DNA from: Caballeronia sp. GAFFF1
GTDB lineage: Bacteria; Pseudomonadota; Gammaproteobacteria; Burkholderiales; Burkholderiaceae
Direction: 5' to 3'
Assembly (NCBI RefSeq): GCF_023630705.1
Contig: NZ_JALQEM010000028.1
Coordinates: forward strand, 124,001-188,000
Length of the DNA stretch: 64,000 nt
The translations under genes were made by a program, and so were the position numbers. Position 1 is the stretch's first letter; the number at the start of each line of letters is the position of its first letter. Below, in pieces: positions 18,383 to 28,042 of this stretch. The notes beneath the pieces were generated by a model that did not search any database, had not been told where the DNA came from, and saw nothing but the letters and a program-made list of their open reading frames with translations.

Positions 18383-19919
18383 TGAAACTGCCGATCGCCT
18401 CGCGCAGCACGTCCACCTGATCCTTCAGCGAATGCGCGGCGGCGGCGGCTTCTTCGACGAGCGCCGCGTTTTGCTGCGTCACCTGATCCATCTCGACGAC
18501 CGCGCGATTGACCTGTTCGATGCCCGCGCTTTGCTCGCGCGAGGCATCGCTGATTTCGTCGAGAATCTCGTTCACGCGGCGCACCGACTGCACGATCTCG
18601 CCCATCGTCGCGCCCGCGTTCGAGACGAGCGACGCGCCTTGCTGCACCGTCTGCGTCGACGTCTCGATCAGCGCCTTGATTTCCTTGGCCGCCGTCGCCG
18701 AGCGTTGCGCGAGGCTGCGCACTTCCGCTGCGACCACCGCGAAGCCGCGGCCCTGTTCGCCGGCGCGCGCCGCTTCCACCGCGGCGTTCAGCGCCAGAAT
18801 GTTCGTCTGGAACGCGATGCCGTCGATCACGCCGATGATGTCGCCGATCTGCTGTGAACTCGCCGTGATGCGCGTCATTGTGTCGATGACTTCGCTGACC
18901 ACGCCGCTGCCGCGCGTCGCCACGTCCGCCGCCTGTTCCGCGAGCCGCGCGGCTTGCGCTGCGCTTTGCGCGTTGTTCTTCACGTTGGCGGTCATTTCGT
19001 CCATGCTCGACGCCGTCTGCACGAGCGCGGCCGCCTGTTCCTCGGTGCGTTGCGAGAGGTCGGTGTTGCCCGCCGCGATTTCGGACGCGCCCACGTTGAT
19101 GTTCTCGGTTCCGTTGCGCACGCGCGAGACGGTTTCGACGAGTCCGCGCTGCATTGTCGAAAGGGCGTGCAAAAGGCTCGTCGTGTCGTCCGGATGCACG
19201 TTCACGGCGGTCGTCAGATCGCCCTGCGCCATGCGGTGCGCGGCGCCCACTGCCCACTCCAGTTCGCCGCCGAGATTGCGTTTGATGCTGCGCACGACGA
19301 CGAGCATCGCCACCGTCGCCGCCGCGCCGAGAAGCACCGTGACGAGCAGCCAGCGCAGGGCGCTCGCGTAGAAAGCGCTTTGCACGTCGTCCATGTACAT
19401 GCCGGTCACGATGTACCAGTCCCACGGCGCAAACCGTTGCGAATACGAGAGTTTCGCGACCGGCTTGTCGTTGCCCGGCTTCGACCAGAGATAGTTCACG
19501 AAACCGCCGCCCGGCTGGTCGCCTGCCTTGACGATATCGACGAAAAGCCGCGTGCCCGCCGGATCGGTGTAGTTCGACATGTCCTGGCCGATCATCGCGG
19601 GCTTGATCGGGTGCATGACCATGGTCGGGTGCGAGTCGTTGATCGACAGATAACCGTCCGTGCCGTAACGGATCGCGGCGACCACGGCCAGCGCCTGTTT
19701 CTTGGCCTCGTCGTCGGTCATGGTCTTGTTGGCGGCGAGCGCGGCGTAGTGCGACACGATCGCGTGCGCCTCGCCGACGAGCGACTTCAATTGCTCCTTG
19801 CGGTCGTCGATCATCGACGCGCGGTTCTGCCACGCGCCGATCACGCCGATGGCGACCAGTCCGATCCACAGCACGGCGATCAGCGAGCCGAGCTTTTTGT
19901 TCAACGTCATTCTGTTCAT
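18369..19919 (-). CDS. methyl-accepting chemotaxis protein with single Cache sensor
   Basis: Inner-membrane chemoreceptor, 516 residues. TM1 is at about 11-30. The periplasmic part of about 155 residues looks like an sCache_2 domain ([21 protein letters not shown], then [19 protein letters not shown]). TM2 is at about 188-210. The HAMP domain follows ([20 protein letters not shown]). The cytoplasmic signalling domain has the conserved hairpin tip [20 protein letters not shown]. No C-terminal NWETF-type tether is present. Related sCache_2 receptors often sense small carboxylates, so that is a reasonable guess for the ligand. No flagellar-type sigma promoter was found upstream. Confidence 0.92.
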   Translation of the reverse strand: MNRMTLNKKLGSLIAVLWIGLVAIGVIGAWQNRASMIDDRKEQLKSLVGEAHAIVSHYAALAANKTMTDDEAKKQALAVVAAIRYGTDGYLSINDSHPTMVMHPIKPAMIGQDMSNYTDPAGTRLFVDIVKAGDQPGGGFVNYLWSKPGNDKPVAKLSYSQRFAPWDWYIVTGMYMDDVQSAFYASALRWLLVTVLLGAAATVAMLVVVRSIKRNLGGELEWAVGAAHRMAQGDLTTAVNVHPDDTTSLLHALSTMQRGLVETVSRVRNGTENINVGASEIAAGNTDLSQRTEEQAAALVQTASSMDEMTANVKNNAQSAAQAARLAEQAADVATRGSGVVSEVIDTMTRITASSQQIGDIIGVIDGIAFQTNILALNAAVEAARAGEQGRGFAVVAAEVRSLAQRSATAAKEIKALIETSTQTVQQGASLVSNAGATMGEIVQSVRRVNEILDEISDASREQSAGIEQVNRAVVEMDQVTQQNAALVEEAAAAAHSLKDQVDVLREAIGSFRLPA

Positions 19920-19991
19920 AGGTGCGCCCGCAATGTCTTCGTTGGATTTACGTGTCTTCCACGAAGCGACGGCGCGCGCCGCCGCTCGTCT

Positions 19992-20041
19992 GCTTTACGG
20001 CAGGCGATGCGGCGGTTGTAGGGCGGGGATACCCGTAAAGC
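19992..20041. repeat. 9-bp perfect inverted repeat GCTTTACGG / CCGTAAAGC
   Basis: Two arms at 19992-20000 and 20033-20041 separated by 32 bases, between the chemoreceptor start and the end of a small upstream gene. It could be a long-looped terminator of the small gene or a binding site in the chemoreceptor promoter. No further support. Confidence 0.4.
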
Positions 20042-20058
20042 GAGGCTCGCGCGGCGGC

Positions 20059-20220
20059 TCAGAAACGCCGGATCGGGTCCTTGTCGGGCGGCGCGTCCGG
20101 ATGCTGCGGCTCGTCCGGGCGATGCCCCGGCGAAGGCGGCGTGAGCGGATCGGCTTCCGGATCACGGTTCGGGTCCGCAATCGGGTCCGGAACGGGACTG
20201 GTCTGCAAGTCGAATTTCAT
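20059..20220 (-). CDS. small Pro/Asp-rich hypothetical protein
   Basis: A 53-residue protein starting MKFDLQT, with a GGGG run upstream of the ATG. The body is almost entirely alternating Pro and Asp (PDPIAD, DPEADPL, PPDKDPI) and must be disordered. Similar short PDP-rich proteins starting with MKFD occur, as far as I recall, in other Burkholderia-type genomes, which supports a real gene. No function is known. Neighbours are the half-length GT9 gene upstream on the same strand (19 bases) and the chemoreceptor downstream. Confidence 0.6.
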   Translation of the reverse strand: MKFDLQTSPVPDPIADPNRDPEADPLTPPSPGHRPDEPQHPDAPPDKDPIRRF

Positions 20221-20239
20221 GATGGTCCCCGAAAGAAGG

Positions 20240-20848
20240 TCACGAGGCATCGTACACGGCTGGCATGTGCAGCGTGAACGGACGGCCCGGATGCGCGTGC
20301 TCGACATCGGATAGTTCGGCGCGCGCGCGTCGCATGATCGTGTCGCTGGCGACAGCGCGCGGCTGCTCGGCGAGCACGATATGCGGCGTGCCGAGCGCGC
20401 GCGCGACCGCGACGGGCGAGGGCGCGGCGGCGTCGTCGGAGAGGAGAAGCTGCGCATCCGCGATCAGGCGCGGCAGCGTGCGCGGCCCGACCGCGCCCGC
20501 CAGAAAGAGCGCCGCCGTCTGCATCGCGCCGAGCACGCCGGCGGTGCGCTCGGGATCGGGCGCGTCGCCGACGATCGCGATCTGCCAGCCATCGGCGGCG
20601 AGCTGATCGGCGACTTCGGCGTATTGCTCGGCGCTCCACGCGGGCGTCGACATGTGGCTGCCCGGATGAATCAGCACCAGCCGCTCGCGCTCGATGCCGT
20701 GAAACGCGACGAGTTCGTCGTATGCCGCGTCCGACATGTCGCCCGACGGCGCGCGCGGCCCGGCGCTCGGCGCATCTGGGACGAGCGCGAGATCCGGTGA
20801 GAGCACGTCGGTCAGCTGGGACAACGGAAAAAGGGGATCGGCTCGCAT
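20240..20848 (-). CDS. half-length glycosyltransferase family 9-like protein
   Basis: A 202-residue protein. I placed the start at 20848 because AGGAG precedes it. The body matches the C-terminal, donor-binding half of GT9 (heptosyltransferase-like) enzymes: LVLIHPGSHMSTPAWSAEQYAEVADQL, IAIVGDAPDPERT, then the region where GT9 has the ADP-sugar site (LIADAQLLLSDDAAAPSPVAVARALGTPHIVL). The usual first 150 residues (acceptor half) are missing. Only a short Pro/Ala-rich start replaces them. It may be a degenerate descendant, a regulatory or partner subunit, or a pseudo-enzyme. A truncated gene is possible, though the reading frame is intact with a good ribosome-binding site. Confidence 0.65.
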   Translation of the reverse strand: MRADPLFPLSQLTDVLSPDLALVPDAPSAGPRAPSGDMSDAAYDELVAFHGIERERLVLIHPGSHMSTPAWSAEQYAEVADQLAADGWQIAIVGDAPDPERTAGVLGAMQTAALFLAGAVGPRTLPRLIADAQLLLSDDAAAPSPVAVARALGTPHIVLAEQPRAVASDTIMRRARAELSDVEHAHPGRPFTLHMPAVYDAS

Positions 20849-20948
20849 TCTGACTCCTGCAAAGGGCGTGGCCGCGTGAGCGGACTGCGGGAGTGGTTCC
20901 AGCACGTCGCATGCCCAGTTGACCGTGCGCTGAGGCGCAGAGTCAAAG

Positions 20949-20990
20949 GAAAACCGCCGCTTCGCGTCGAGCGAGAGCGGCGGTTTTCGT
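20949..20990 (-). terminator. intrinsic terminator downstream of 21011-21505
   Basis: 13-bp inverted repeat (20949-20961 with 20976-20988, GAAAACCGCCGCT and its complement) and a 14-base loop. On the minus strand it is followed by a T-rich run, so it ends the transcript of the small membrane protein gene and separates it from the GT9-like gene. Confidence 0.8.
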
Positions 20991-21010
20991 TGCCGGAGGA
21001 TGCGAGAAGG

Positions 21011-21505
21011 TCAGGTTTCGGTAGGACCGTCGTCGGCGGGCAAGACTTGCGGCGTGAAGGCGTCGGCGCGGCGGCGGATGCCGTCGATTTCGCCGGTCAC
21101 GAAGGTGCGGTTGTCGGCGGCGAGCGCCTGCTGATACGACGCGCCTTCGGGCACGCGATGCAAGAGCGCGCGCAATTCGCCCTGCGTCGTCTGCTCGACG
21201 GGCTCGTAATCATAGAGGCCGAGCATGAGTTCGGCACGCTCGTGAAGCAGGAACAGGCACGAGGCGAACGCCGCGACCCCCAGCACTTCCTGCGCGCCGA
21301 AGCGGATTTCGCGCGGCAGCGGCGAAAAGGGCAGCCACGCGACGAGCGCCGCACCGACGACCGCCAGCGCGATAGTCGCGTTGAGCAGCCAGCCGGCGCG
21401 GGCGACGATGCGCTCGCGTTCGGTCCGCAACTGGCGCGCCGACTTTGGCACGAGCGCGGTCACGGAAAGTTGCGTCTGCAAGGCGTCGAGCGGGAGAGCG
21501 GCCAT
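21011..21505 (-). CDS. hypothetical membrane protein with two helices
   Basis: A 164-residue protein I do not recognise. Two hydrophobic helices lie at about residues 41-58 (LNATIALAVVGAALVAWL) and 72-88 (EVLGVAAFASCLFLLHE). A basic amphipathic segment (KSARQLRTERERIVAR) precedes them. The C-terminal 70 residues are soluble and acidic. No catalytic motif is seen. It is flanked by a strong terminator downstream and lies 117 bases from the UdgX gene, so it is likely a separate unit. The ribosome-binding site is weak, so the start is uncertain. Confidence 0.7.
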   Translation of the reverse strand: MAALPLDALQTQLSVTALVPKSARQLRTERERIVARAGWLLNATIALAVVGAALVAWLPFSPLPREIRFGAQEVLGVAAFASCLFLLHERAELMLGLYDYEPVEQTTQGELRALLHRVPEGASYQQALAADNRTFVTGEIDGIRRRADAFTPQVLPADDGPTET

Positions 21506-21622
21506 GAAAGTGTCTTGAAGAAAGCGCCCAAGCGGCGCGACACCGGTATAACGCTTTGCTTACACGGCCGTTGACCATGCTTTCGTCTTGTTGCGCTCTG
21601 TTTCCGGTTGTTGCAATTGACG

Positions 21623-23131
21623 TCAGCGCGTCGGGTCCTTTACCGGCGTGCGCACGGTGGCGGTGCCGTCGGCGATCTGCTGCGCGAACACGAGCGCCTC
21701 GACAATGGTTCCGAACACTTCCGCGCGGATTTTGTCGTCGGTCAGGCGCAGCAGATACGATGGATGATAGGTCGGCACGACAGTGCGCCCCTTGTGCTCG
21801 ATCGTTTTGCCGAGATACTCGGAAAGCGCCGTGCGATGCCCGGTCAGCGCCTTGAGCGCCGTGGCCCCGAGCGCGACGACCACCTTCGGCCCGATGCGCG
21901 TTAGTTCTTCGTCGAGCCAGTGACGGCAGGCTTCGCGCTCGCGCTGCGACGGCGTGACGTGCAGCCGCTCGTTGTTCTGCCCGTGCGCGTCCCACTTGAA
22001 ATGCTTCACCGCGTTGGTCAGATAAAGCGACTCGCGGTCGAGCTGTGCCTCGCGGATGGCCTCGTCGAGCAGTTTCCCCGCCGGACCGACGAACGGCTTG
22101 CCCTCGCGGTCTTCGTGATCGCCCGGCTGCTCGCCGACCAGCATGACGCGCGCGCCCGCCGGACCCGCGCCCGGCACGGCCTGCCTCGCGTTGCGCCAGA
22201 GCGAGCAGCGTTTGCACGCGTCAAGCGAGGGCGGCTCCTTCAGCGACGTGCCGTTGAGCGGCTCCAGATCCGTATTCAGCGCGACTTCCATGTCCGCCGG
22301 CACGTTGCACGGATGGCGGTCGCGCCGCGTGTAAGGATCGGCGCGGGCGATCAGCGCGGGATCGGCGCGCTTGTTCTCGGAGTTCTTCCAGTAGCGCACC
22401 GGCATGTGCGACGCCATTTCGGCGGCATTTTCCTGCGCCGGCGTGAAGGTGCTCTCGTAATACGCGAGCCACAATGCCTCGATGGCGTCGCCGCTCACCG
22501 CCTCGCCGCTCATGGCGTCCGGGCCCACGCCGAAGTCCATGGGTTTTTCCTCCGGCTCGCTCGTGCGGTCCACGCGCAGCAGGGCGCCGTCCCAGAACGC
22601 CGCGCCGTGCGGCGTGGCGATCATCCACGTGGCGCTGCCCATGCGCGTGGCGAAATACATGGCGGCGTGCTCCAGCAGGTCGTGCACCGGCTCGCACCAG
22701 CTAATGAACTCCGGCGGCCCGAGCGACGAATCACGGTGCCTGAAGCGCAGCGTCTTGCGCATTCTGGTTTCTTCCGCCTCCACGATTTCGATCATTCGAA
22801 GGAGCCGCTGCCCGTCTTCGTCTTCCGGCGATGCCACCGCGCGATCGCCCTGCGTCCAGCGCCACAGCACCTTGTAAAGAAACGGCCAGCGGTCCGGCGC
22901 GCGGTAACACGCCGCCGTTTCCAGCATGGCGAGAAATTCGCGGGCGATTTTCACCGGCTTCGGCGCATTCGGGTTCGCCGGGCCGCACGGCGAACCGACG
23001 GTGCCGAACACGGTTGCCGATGCGCTCGACTCCCGCCACAGCACGTCTTCCGGCGGCACGCCCTCCATGACGAGCGAGCGCGCAACGGTGCGCCATGCAG
23101 CGAACGACGGATCAAGAGTGACGCTTTTCAT
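21623..23131 (-). CDS. UdgX-family uracil-DNA binding protein with N-terminal DUF4130-like domain
   Basis: A 502-residue DNA repair protein. Residues 1-260 resemble the DUF4130/TIGR03915 putative DNA-metabolism domain. Residues 300-490 are a uracil-DNA glycosylase superfamily domain of the UdgX type: Cys306 and Cys309 (CKRC), motif 1 GEQPGDHEDREGKPFVGPAG at 333-352, LTNAVKHFKW, and TYHPSYLLR as the late motif. UdgX proteins bind uracil in DNA and form a covalent bond through a loop histidine in a KRRIH-type motif. Here the loop reads NERLH with His391 kept and the basic residues lost. Cys306, Cys309, Cys402 and possibly His377 could hold the Fe-S cluster (inference). I started at 23131 because upstream sequence overlaps the neighbouring gene in another frame. 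Confidence 0.85.
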   Translation of the reverse strand: MKSVTLDPSFAAWRTVARSLVMEGVPPEDVLWRESSASATVFGTVGSPCGPANPNAPKPVKIAREFLAMLETAACYRAPDRWPFLYKVLWRWTQGDRAVASPEDEDGQRLLRMIEIVEAEETRMRKTLRFRHRDSSLGPPEFISWCEPVHDLLEHAAMYFATRMGSATWMIATPHGAAFWDGALLRVDRTSEPEEKPMDFGVGPDAMSGEAVSGDAIEALWLAYYESTFTPAQENAAEMASHMPVRYWKNSENKRADPALIARADPYTRRDRHPCNVPADMEVALNTDLEPLNGTSLKEPPSLDACKRCSLWRNARQAVPGAGPAGARVMLVGEQPGDHEDREGKPFVGPAGKLLDEAIREAQLDRESLYLTNAVKHFKWDAHGQNNERLHVTPSQREREACRHWLDEELTRIGPKVVVALGATALKALTGHRTALSEYLGKTIEHKGRTVVPTYHPSYLLRLTDDKIRAEVFGTIVEALVFAQQIADGTATVRTPVKDPTR

Positions 23132-23258
23132 CGGAAACCGGAACCAGAAAAAGCCGAAAAGTACTGTATATCCATACAGTAATTCTAGCGATGGCTCCGG
23201 CCGGTAGGCAACCTTTTTAAGATGGTCGTGCCCTTTTGACGCTGCGGGCCGCGTGGAA

Positions 23259-23846
23259 TCAGCCTTGCGGCAGATCGCCCGGCTGATCGACGTCGCGCAA
23301 CACGTTCGGGTCGTCGACTTCCACCAAAAGCGGCGCCGCTGTCGCGAAGATGGCGCGCGCTCCGGCGTCGCCGTCGAGCGCGGCGAGCGTCGCGCGGTGC
23401 GCCAGGCCGAAGCCGACCGGATGCCCGCGCTGCCCGCGATACGTCGGCGCGACGAGCGCCGCGCCCGCATCCAGCGGCCGCGCGACGGCTTCGATCGTCG
23501 AGGGTTCGATCCACGGCATGTCGCCGAGCGCGACGATCCATCCTTCGGCTTCGGCCGTCGCGCGCACCGCGGCGGCGAGCGTCGCGCCCATGCCGCGCGC
23601 GGCGTCCGCGCTGAAGATCACGTTGCAGCCGGCTTCGTTGAGCACGTCAGCGAGCTTTTCGGCGCCCGGCCGCACGACCGCGACCACGTCGGACGCAACG
23701 GAAAGCAGCCGTCGCGCGGACTGGAACACGACCGGCGTCCCGCCGGGCAGCGTCGCAAGCAGCTTGTTTTGCAGGCCGGAAGGATCGAAGCGGGTGCCGA
23801 GGCCCGCCGCCAGCAGGATGCCGGTCGCAGTGGACGAGTAGCTCAT
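23259..23846 (-). CDS. mocA: MobA-like nucleotidyltransferase (MocA family)
   Basis: Transfers CMP to the molybdopterin cofactor to make the cytosine dinucleotide form required by xanthine oxidase-family enzymes. Length is 195 residues. The nucleotide-binding start is TGILLAAGLGTRF (with the expected G-x-x-x-R-F), followed by the LGDMPWIEPSTI metal region and the late RGQRGHPVGF. These fit MocA better than MobA. Just upstream on the same strand lies the three-subunit molybdenum oxidoreductase, with a 101-base gap after its large subunit. This gene therefore probably supplies the cofactor for that enzyme. The start at 23846 is the first ATG of the family-like sequence; no strong ribosome-binding site was seen. 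Confidence 0.85.
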   Translation of the reverse strand: MSYSSTATGILLAAGLGTRFDPSGLQNKLLATLPGGTPVVFQSARRLLSVASDVVAVVRPGAEKLADVLNEAGCNVIFSADAARGMGATLAAAVRATAEAEGWIVALGDMPWIEPSTIEAVARPLDAGAALVAPTYRGQRGHPVGFGLAHRATLAALDGDAGARAIFATAAPLLVEVDDPNVLRDVDQPGDLPQG

Positions 23847-23947
23847 CGCGCGGCTCGAAGGACAAGGAAAGCCGATTGTGCAGTGCGACGAGAGGCGGGG
23901 CAAGCGCGAAGAAATGCTGCGCCTTGAACCCCGCCGTGATGCGCCGT

Positions 23948-26167
23948 TCAGGCCGTGCGCGGCATCACTTTGTCGAGCGTGATCGGCAGATCCCGCACGC
24001 GCACGCCCGTCGCGTGATACACCGCATTGCCGATCGCCCCGGCCACGCCCGTAATGCCGATCTCGCCGATTCCCCGCACGCCCAGCGGATTGATGAACGG
24101 ATCGGGCTTGCCGACGAACGCGATGTCGATCTGTCCGATATCCGCGTTCACCGGCACGTGGTACTCCGCGAGATTGGCGTTGGTGTAGCGGCCATAGCGC
24201 GGATCGAGATCGCTTTTTTCCATCAGCGCCGAGCCGACGCCCCACACGATGCCGCCCATCAACTGGCTATGCGCGGTCTTTTCGTTGAGCAGATTGCCGA
24301 CGTCGTACACGCCGACGATGCGCGGCACGCGGATCGTGCCCAAGTCCGCATCGACGTGCACTTCCGCGAACACCGCGCCGAACGAGTGGAACGCGTATTC
24401 CTTCTTCTCGTCGCCGGGCTTCGTCGTCGCGATGGCTTCGATCGGCTTGCCGCCGTTGCGCGCGATCACGGCCGCCGCCGGATCGCGCTTGTCCGGGTTC
24501 GAGCGACTGACCACCCAGCCGTTGTTCACGGTCACGTCCTCGCGCGACAGTCCCGCGAGGGGCGAGCCGCGGTCGGCGATCGCCATCGCGATGAGCTGAT
24601 CGCGCGCCTGTCTCGACGCCGCCTGCACCGCCGGCGACACGCTCGCGACCGACTGCGAGCCGCCCGAGCCGGGCGCTTTCGGCAGCGACGAGTCGCCGAG
24701 CGCGAAGTTGACGTAGGCGGGCGGAAAGCCGAGCGCGTCCGCCGCCACTTGCGTCATCACGGTGTACGTGCCGGTGCCGAGATCCTGCGTGCCGGCGGCG
24801 ACCATCGCGGTGCCGTCGGGCAGAATGCGCGCGATCGCGGACGATTCGCTGCGATTGGCCGGATACGTCGCCGTCGCCACGCCCCAGCCGATGAGCGTAT
24901 TGCCTTCGCGCATCGACTTCGGCGCGGCGCGGCGCCTGGACCAGCCGAACTTCTGCGCGCCTTCCTGATAGCACTCCATCAGCGCCTTGCTGGACCACGG
25001 CTTCTTTTCCTGCGGCTCCCTATTCGCGTAATTCTTGATGCGCAACGCGAGCGGGTCCATCGCGAGCTGATACGCCATTTCGTCCATCGCCGTTTCCAGC
25101 GCGAACGAGCCGCTCATCTCGCCCGGCGCGCGCATGAAGGTCGGCGTGCCGACATCCAGCTTCACGAGCTTGTGCGACGTGGAAAGATTCGGCACCGCGT
25201 ACGCCATGCGCGTGACGATCGCCGAGCTTTCAGTCCAGTCCTCGAAGGTCGACGTCGTCGACACGACGTCGTGGCGCATGCCGGTCATCGTGCCGTCCTC
25301 GCGCGCGCTCACCGCGATGCGCTGCTCGGTGAACGGCCGGTTGCCGACCATGCCGAACATCTGCGTGCGATCGAGCACGAGCTTGACCGGCCGCCCCGTC
25401 TGCTTCGCGGCCATTGCCGCCAAAACGACATGCGACCACACCGAGCCCTTGCAGCCGAAACCGCCGCCGACGAACGGGCAGATCACGCGCACGTCGTCCT
25501 CCGGAATGCCGAAGAATTTCGCCACCGAACTGCGCGCGCCGGAGACGCCTTGCGTCGTGTCGTAGAGTGTGAGCTTCGGGCCGTCCCAGCGCGCGAGCGT
25601 CGCGTGCGGCTCCATCGGATTGTGATGCTCGATAGGCGTCGTATAAACCGTGTTCAGCCGCGTCGGACCCTGGCGCAGGCCGGCGTCCACGTCGCCGCGC
25701 TGCGTCGTGATCGCGCGGCCCATCATCTTTTGCGGCTGATATGCCGTGTGCCTCGCGCGGTCGAAATCGGCGTTCGGCGTGGCGGCGTCATAGCGGATAT
25801 CGACGAAACGGGCCGCGCCCCGCGCATGTTCGAGCGTATCCGCAACGACGACCGCCACCGGCTCGTTGCTGTAGCGCACGTCGTTGTTCTGCAGGAGCGA
25901 CAGGCCGCGAATCGCGGGCGGCTGCGCGTCGGGCACGCCGCTGTGCGGCAGGCGCATCGCGTTGCGGTACGTCATCACGAAGAGCACGCCGGGCATGGAC
26001 TGCGCGCGGCTCGCGTCGATCGACGCAATGCGGCCTTTCGCCACCGTGCTCGTGATGAGCACCGCGTGCGCGAGCTTGGCTTCGCTGTTGTCGCCGCAAT
26101 AGCGCGCCTGGCCGGTGACCTTCAGCACGCCGTCCGTGCGATCCATCGGTTGACCGATGACACTCAT
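23948..26167 (-). CDS. paoC: aldehyde oxidoreductase, molybdenum-binding subunit (PaoC-like)
   Basis: Large catalytic subunit of a periplasmic xanthine oxidase-family enzyme, 739 residues, close to E. coli PaoC (YagR). Start at 26167 with AGGAGG. The N-terminal domain is [16 protein letters not shown]. The molybdopterin-binding blocks are [24 protein letters not shown] and [11 protein letters not shown] catalytic Glu is expected near the end, in the [10 protein letters not shown] stretch. It overlaps the FAD subunit gene by four bases (ATGA on the minus strand). Function: oxidation of aldehydes, including aromatic ones, to acids. The mature enzyme would be exported by the Tat signal on the Fe-S subunit. 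Confidence 0.92.
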   Translation of the reverse strand: MSVIGQPMDRTDGVLKVTGQARYCGDNSEAKLAHAVLITSTVAKGRIASIDASRAQSMPGVLFVMTYRNAMRLPHSGVPDAQPPAIRGLSLLQNNDVRYSNEPVAVVVADTLEHARGAARFVDIRYDAATPNADFDRARHTAYQPQKMMGRAITTQRGDVDAGLRQGPTRLNTVYTTPIEHHNPMEPHATLARWDGPKLTLYDTTQGVSGARSSVAKFFGIPEDDVRVICPFVGGGFGCKGSVWSHVVLAAMAAKQTGRPVKLVLDRTQMFGMVGNRPFTEQRIAVSAREDGTMTGMRHDVVSTTSTFEDWTESSAIVTRMAYAVPNLSTSHKLVKLDVGTPTFMRAPGEMSGSFALETAMDEMAYQLAMDPLALRIKNYANREPQEKKPWSSKALMECYQEGAQKFGWSRRRAAPKSMREGNTLIGWGVATATYPANRSESSAIARILPDGTAMVAAGTQDLGTGTYTVMTQVAADALGFPPAYVNFALGDSSLPKAPGSGGSQSVASVSPAVQAASRQARDQLIAMAIADRGSPLAGLSREDVTVNNGWVVSRSNPDKRDPAAAVIARNGGKPIEAIATTKPGDEKKEYAFHSFGAVFAEVHVDADLGTIRVPRIVGVYDVGNLLNEKTAHSQLMGGIVWGVGSALMEKSDLDPRYGRYTNANLAEYHVPVNADIGQIDIAFVGKPDPFINPLGVRGIGEIGITGVAGAIGNAVYHATGVRVRDLPITLDKVMPRTA

Positions 26168-27153
26168 GCGACACCTCCTGCTTGTTGAACGGCGCGGACG
26201 ATCGCCCGTTGCGCGAGCGTCACCTTGAACGCGTTGTCGCGTCGCGGTTGCGCGCCCTGCACGGCGAGCGCGGCGGCGCTTTGCAGCGTGGCGGCATCGA
26301 GCGTCCTGCCGGCGAGCGCCGCCTCGGTCGCGCTCGCGCGCCACGGCTTGTGCGCCACGCCGCCGAGCGCGATGCGCGCGCTCCTGACCGTGTTGCCATC
26401 CATCTGTAACGCGGCCGCGACTGAAACGAGCGCGAACGCGTAGCTCGCGCGGTCACGGATCTTCAGATACTTCGAGTGGTCGGCGAAGAGCGGCGGCGGC
26501 AGATCGACGGCGGTGATCAACTCGCCCGGCTTGAGCGTCGTATCGAGATCGGGCCGGTCGCCCGGCAGCCGATGAAACTCCGCGAACGGAATGACGCGCT
26601 CGCCGCTCGGGCCGGTCACGCGCACGACGGCATCGAGCGCGGCGAGCGCCACGCTCATGTCCGACGGATTCGTCGCGATGCACTGATTGCTCGCGCCGAG
26701 AATCGCGTGAATGCGCGTGTTGCCGTCGAGCGCGGCGCACCCGCTGCCCGGCGCGCGCTTGTTGCACTGGGGAAAGCCGGTGTCGTAGAAGTAATAGCAG
26801 CGCGTGCGCTGCATCAGATTGCCGCCGACGGTCGCCATGTTGCGCAGTTGCGCCGACGCGCCCGCGAGCAGCGCCTGCGACAGCAGCGGATACCGCTCGC
26901 GCACCCACGTGTGATTGGCGGCGTCGCTGTTGCGCACGAGCGCGCCGATGCGCAAGCCGCCGTCCGGCAACGGCGTCACGCCGCCGAGGCCGTCGATATG
27001 CGTGATATCGACGAGCCGCGCCGGGCGCGCGACGCCGTTCTTCATGAGATCGAGCAGGTTCGTGCCGCCGCCGATGAATACCGTGCCCGGCTGGCCGCCC
27101 GCCTGCACCGCCGAACCGATGTCGGCGGCGCGCTGATAGGAGATCGCGTCCAT
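26164..27153 (-). CDS. paoB: aldehyde oxidoreductase, FAD-binding subunit (PaoB-like)
   Basis: Middle subunit, 329 residues, passing electrons from the Fe-S centres through FAD. The FAD-binding motif [19 protein letters not shown] is at about 26-44, followed by [18 protein letters not shown]. That block has the Cys-containing insertion (with [13 protein letters not shown]) that in PaoB holds an extra Fe-S cluster. The C-terminal CO-dehydrogenase flavoprotein domain follows. Start ATG at 27153 with AAGGAGA. The gap from the stop of the Fe-S subunit is nine bases, and it overlaps the large-subunit gene by four. Confidence 0.92.
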   Translation of the reverse strand: MDAISYQRAADIGSAVQAGGQPGTVFIGGGTNLLDLMKNGVARPARLVDITHIDGLGGVTPLPDGGLRIGALVRNSDAANHTWVRERYPLLSQALLAGASAQLRNMATVGGNLMQRTRCYYFYDTGFPQCNKRAPGSGCAALDGNTRIHAILGASNQCIATNPSDMSVALAALDAVVRVTGPSGERVIPFAEFHRLPGDRPDLDTTLKPGELITAVDLPPPLFADHSKYLKIRDRASYAFALVSVAAALQMDGNTVRSARIALGGVAHKPWRASATEAALAGRTLDAATLQSAAALAVQGAQPRRDNAFKVTLAQRAIVRAVQQAGGVA

Positions 27154-27162
27154 GTCGTCTCC

Positions 27163-27867
27163 TTAACTGCGCGTCGAAGCGACGGTCTTCACCGCCGCGA
27201 CGATGTTCGGATACGCGCCGCAGCGGCAGATGTTGCCGCTCATGCGCTCGCGGATTTCGTCGTCCGAGAGTTGCGGCGGGCGAAAGCGCACGTCGGCGGT
27301 CGCGGCGCTCGCGTCGCCGTTGCGGTATTCGTCGATCAGCGCCGTCGCCGAGCACAACTGACCCGGTGTGCAGTAGCCGCACTGGAAGGCGTCCTTTTCG
27401 ATGAACGCCTGTTGCAGCGGGCTCAGGCTGTCGGCGGCGGGCGCGAGACCCTCGACGGTCGTCACGCTTTCGCCCTCGTGCATGACGGCCAGCGTGAGAC
27501 ACGAATTGATCCGCCTGCCGCCGACGATGACCGTGCACGCGCCGCACTGGCCGCGGTCGCAGCCTTTCTTCGTGCCGGTGAGGCCCGCGTATTCACGCAA
27601 CGCGTCGAGCAGCGTGGTGCGCGCTTCGACCTGCAATTCGTACGGATGGCCGTTGATGGTCAGCTTGACCGGCATGACCGGCGCGGCGGATGGCGGCATC
27701 GGCGTGGATGCCTGCGCGTCCGCTTGTTGCGAGCCGGCTTGCTGCGCGTGCGCAAGCGGCGTCGCGGTCACGGCCGCTGCCGCCGCAGCCGATTGAAGAA
27801 AACGCCTGCGCGACGGCTTTTGCGCCGCGTCGTCGACGGGAGGTGAAGCTTTATTGACTGGAGACAT
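27163..27867 (-). CDS. paoA: aldehyde oxidoreductase, 2Fe-2S subunit with Tat signal (PaoA-like)
   Basis: Small subunit, 234 residues, first gene of the minus-strand operon. Residues about 18-45 are a Tat signal peptide with SRRRFLQS and an Ala-rich core. Then comes a plant-type ferredoxin domain with GCDRGQCGACTV, and the second [2Fe-2S] domain with CGYCTPGQ and GNICRCGAYPNIV. The Tat signal exports the folded heterotrimer, so the enzyme is periplasmic. The order Fe-S, FAD, Mo and a MocA-like maturase agrees with E. coli paoABC. A 12-bp palindrome upstream at 28031-28042 is an operator candidate. Confidence 0.93.
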   Translation of the reverse strand: MSPVNKASPPVDDAAQKPSRRRFLQSAAAAAAVTATPLAHAQQAGSQQADAQASTPMPPSAAPVMPVKLTINGHPYELQVEARTTLLDALREYAGLTGTKKGCDRGQCGACTVIVGGRRINSCLTLAVMHEGESVTTVEGLAPAADSLSPLQQAFIEKDAFQCGYCTPGQLCSATALIDEYRNGDASAATADVRFRPPQLSDDEIRERMSGNICRCGAYPNIVAAVKTVASTRS

Positions 27868-28030
27868 GGCGAAAGAAGGCTCCTCGCTCGTTCGGAAGGG
27901 CGTCGTCCGGCTCGGGTCTTCGTGGGATGATCGCTCGCGGCCGACGCGACTTTCGGCCGATGAGCGCCGGTGCCCGGGTCCGCGCGGCGCAAGGTGTCTG
28001 CGAGCCGAAGCGCAGTCGACTGTAAGGCGA

Positions 28031-28042
28031 CCGAACGTTCGG
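28031..28042. promoter_or_regulatory. palindrome CCGAACGTTCGG in the paoA/TPR-gene divergent region
   Basis: Perfect 12-bp palindrome about 165 bases before paoA and 230 before the TPR gene, resembling TetR-type operators in symmetry. No TetR gene lies beside it. The rest of the 27868-28269 gap shows no clear promoter or small gene. Confidence 0.35.

Noticed and set aside
17131..19869. Minus-strand open frame of 912 codons over the M20 and chemoreceptor genes
   Set aside because: Arg/His-rich shadow of real genes in GC-rich DNA; no family resemblance, and it runs antisense through the M20 gene.
23876..26188. Plus-strand open frame of 770 codons opposite paoC
   Set aside because: Arg/His-rich shadow; the minus strand encodes a clear molybdenum subunit.
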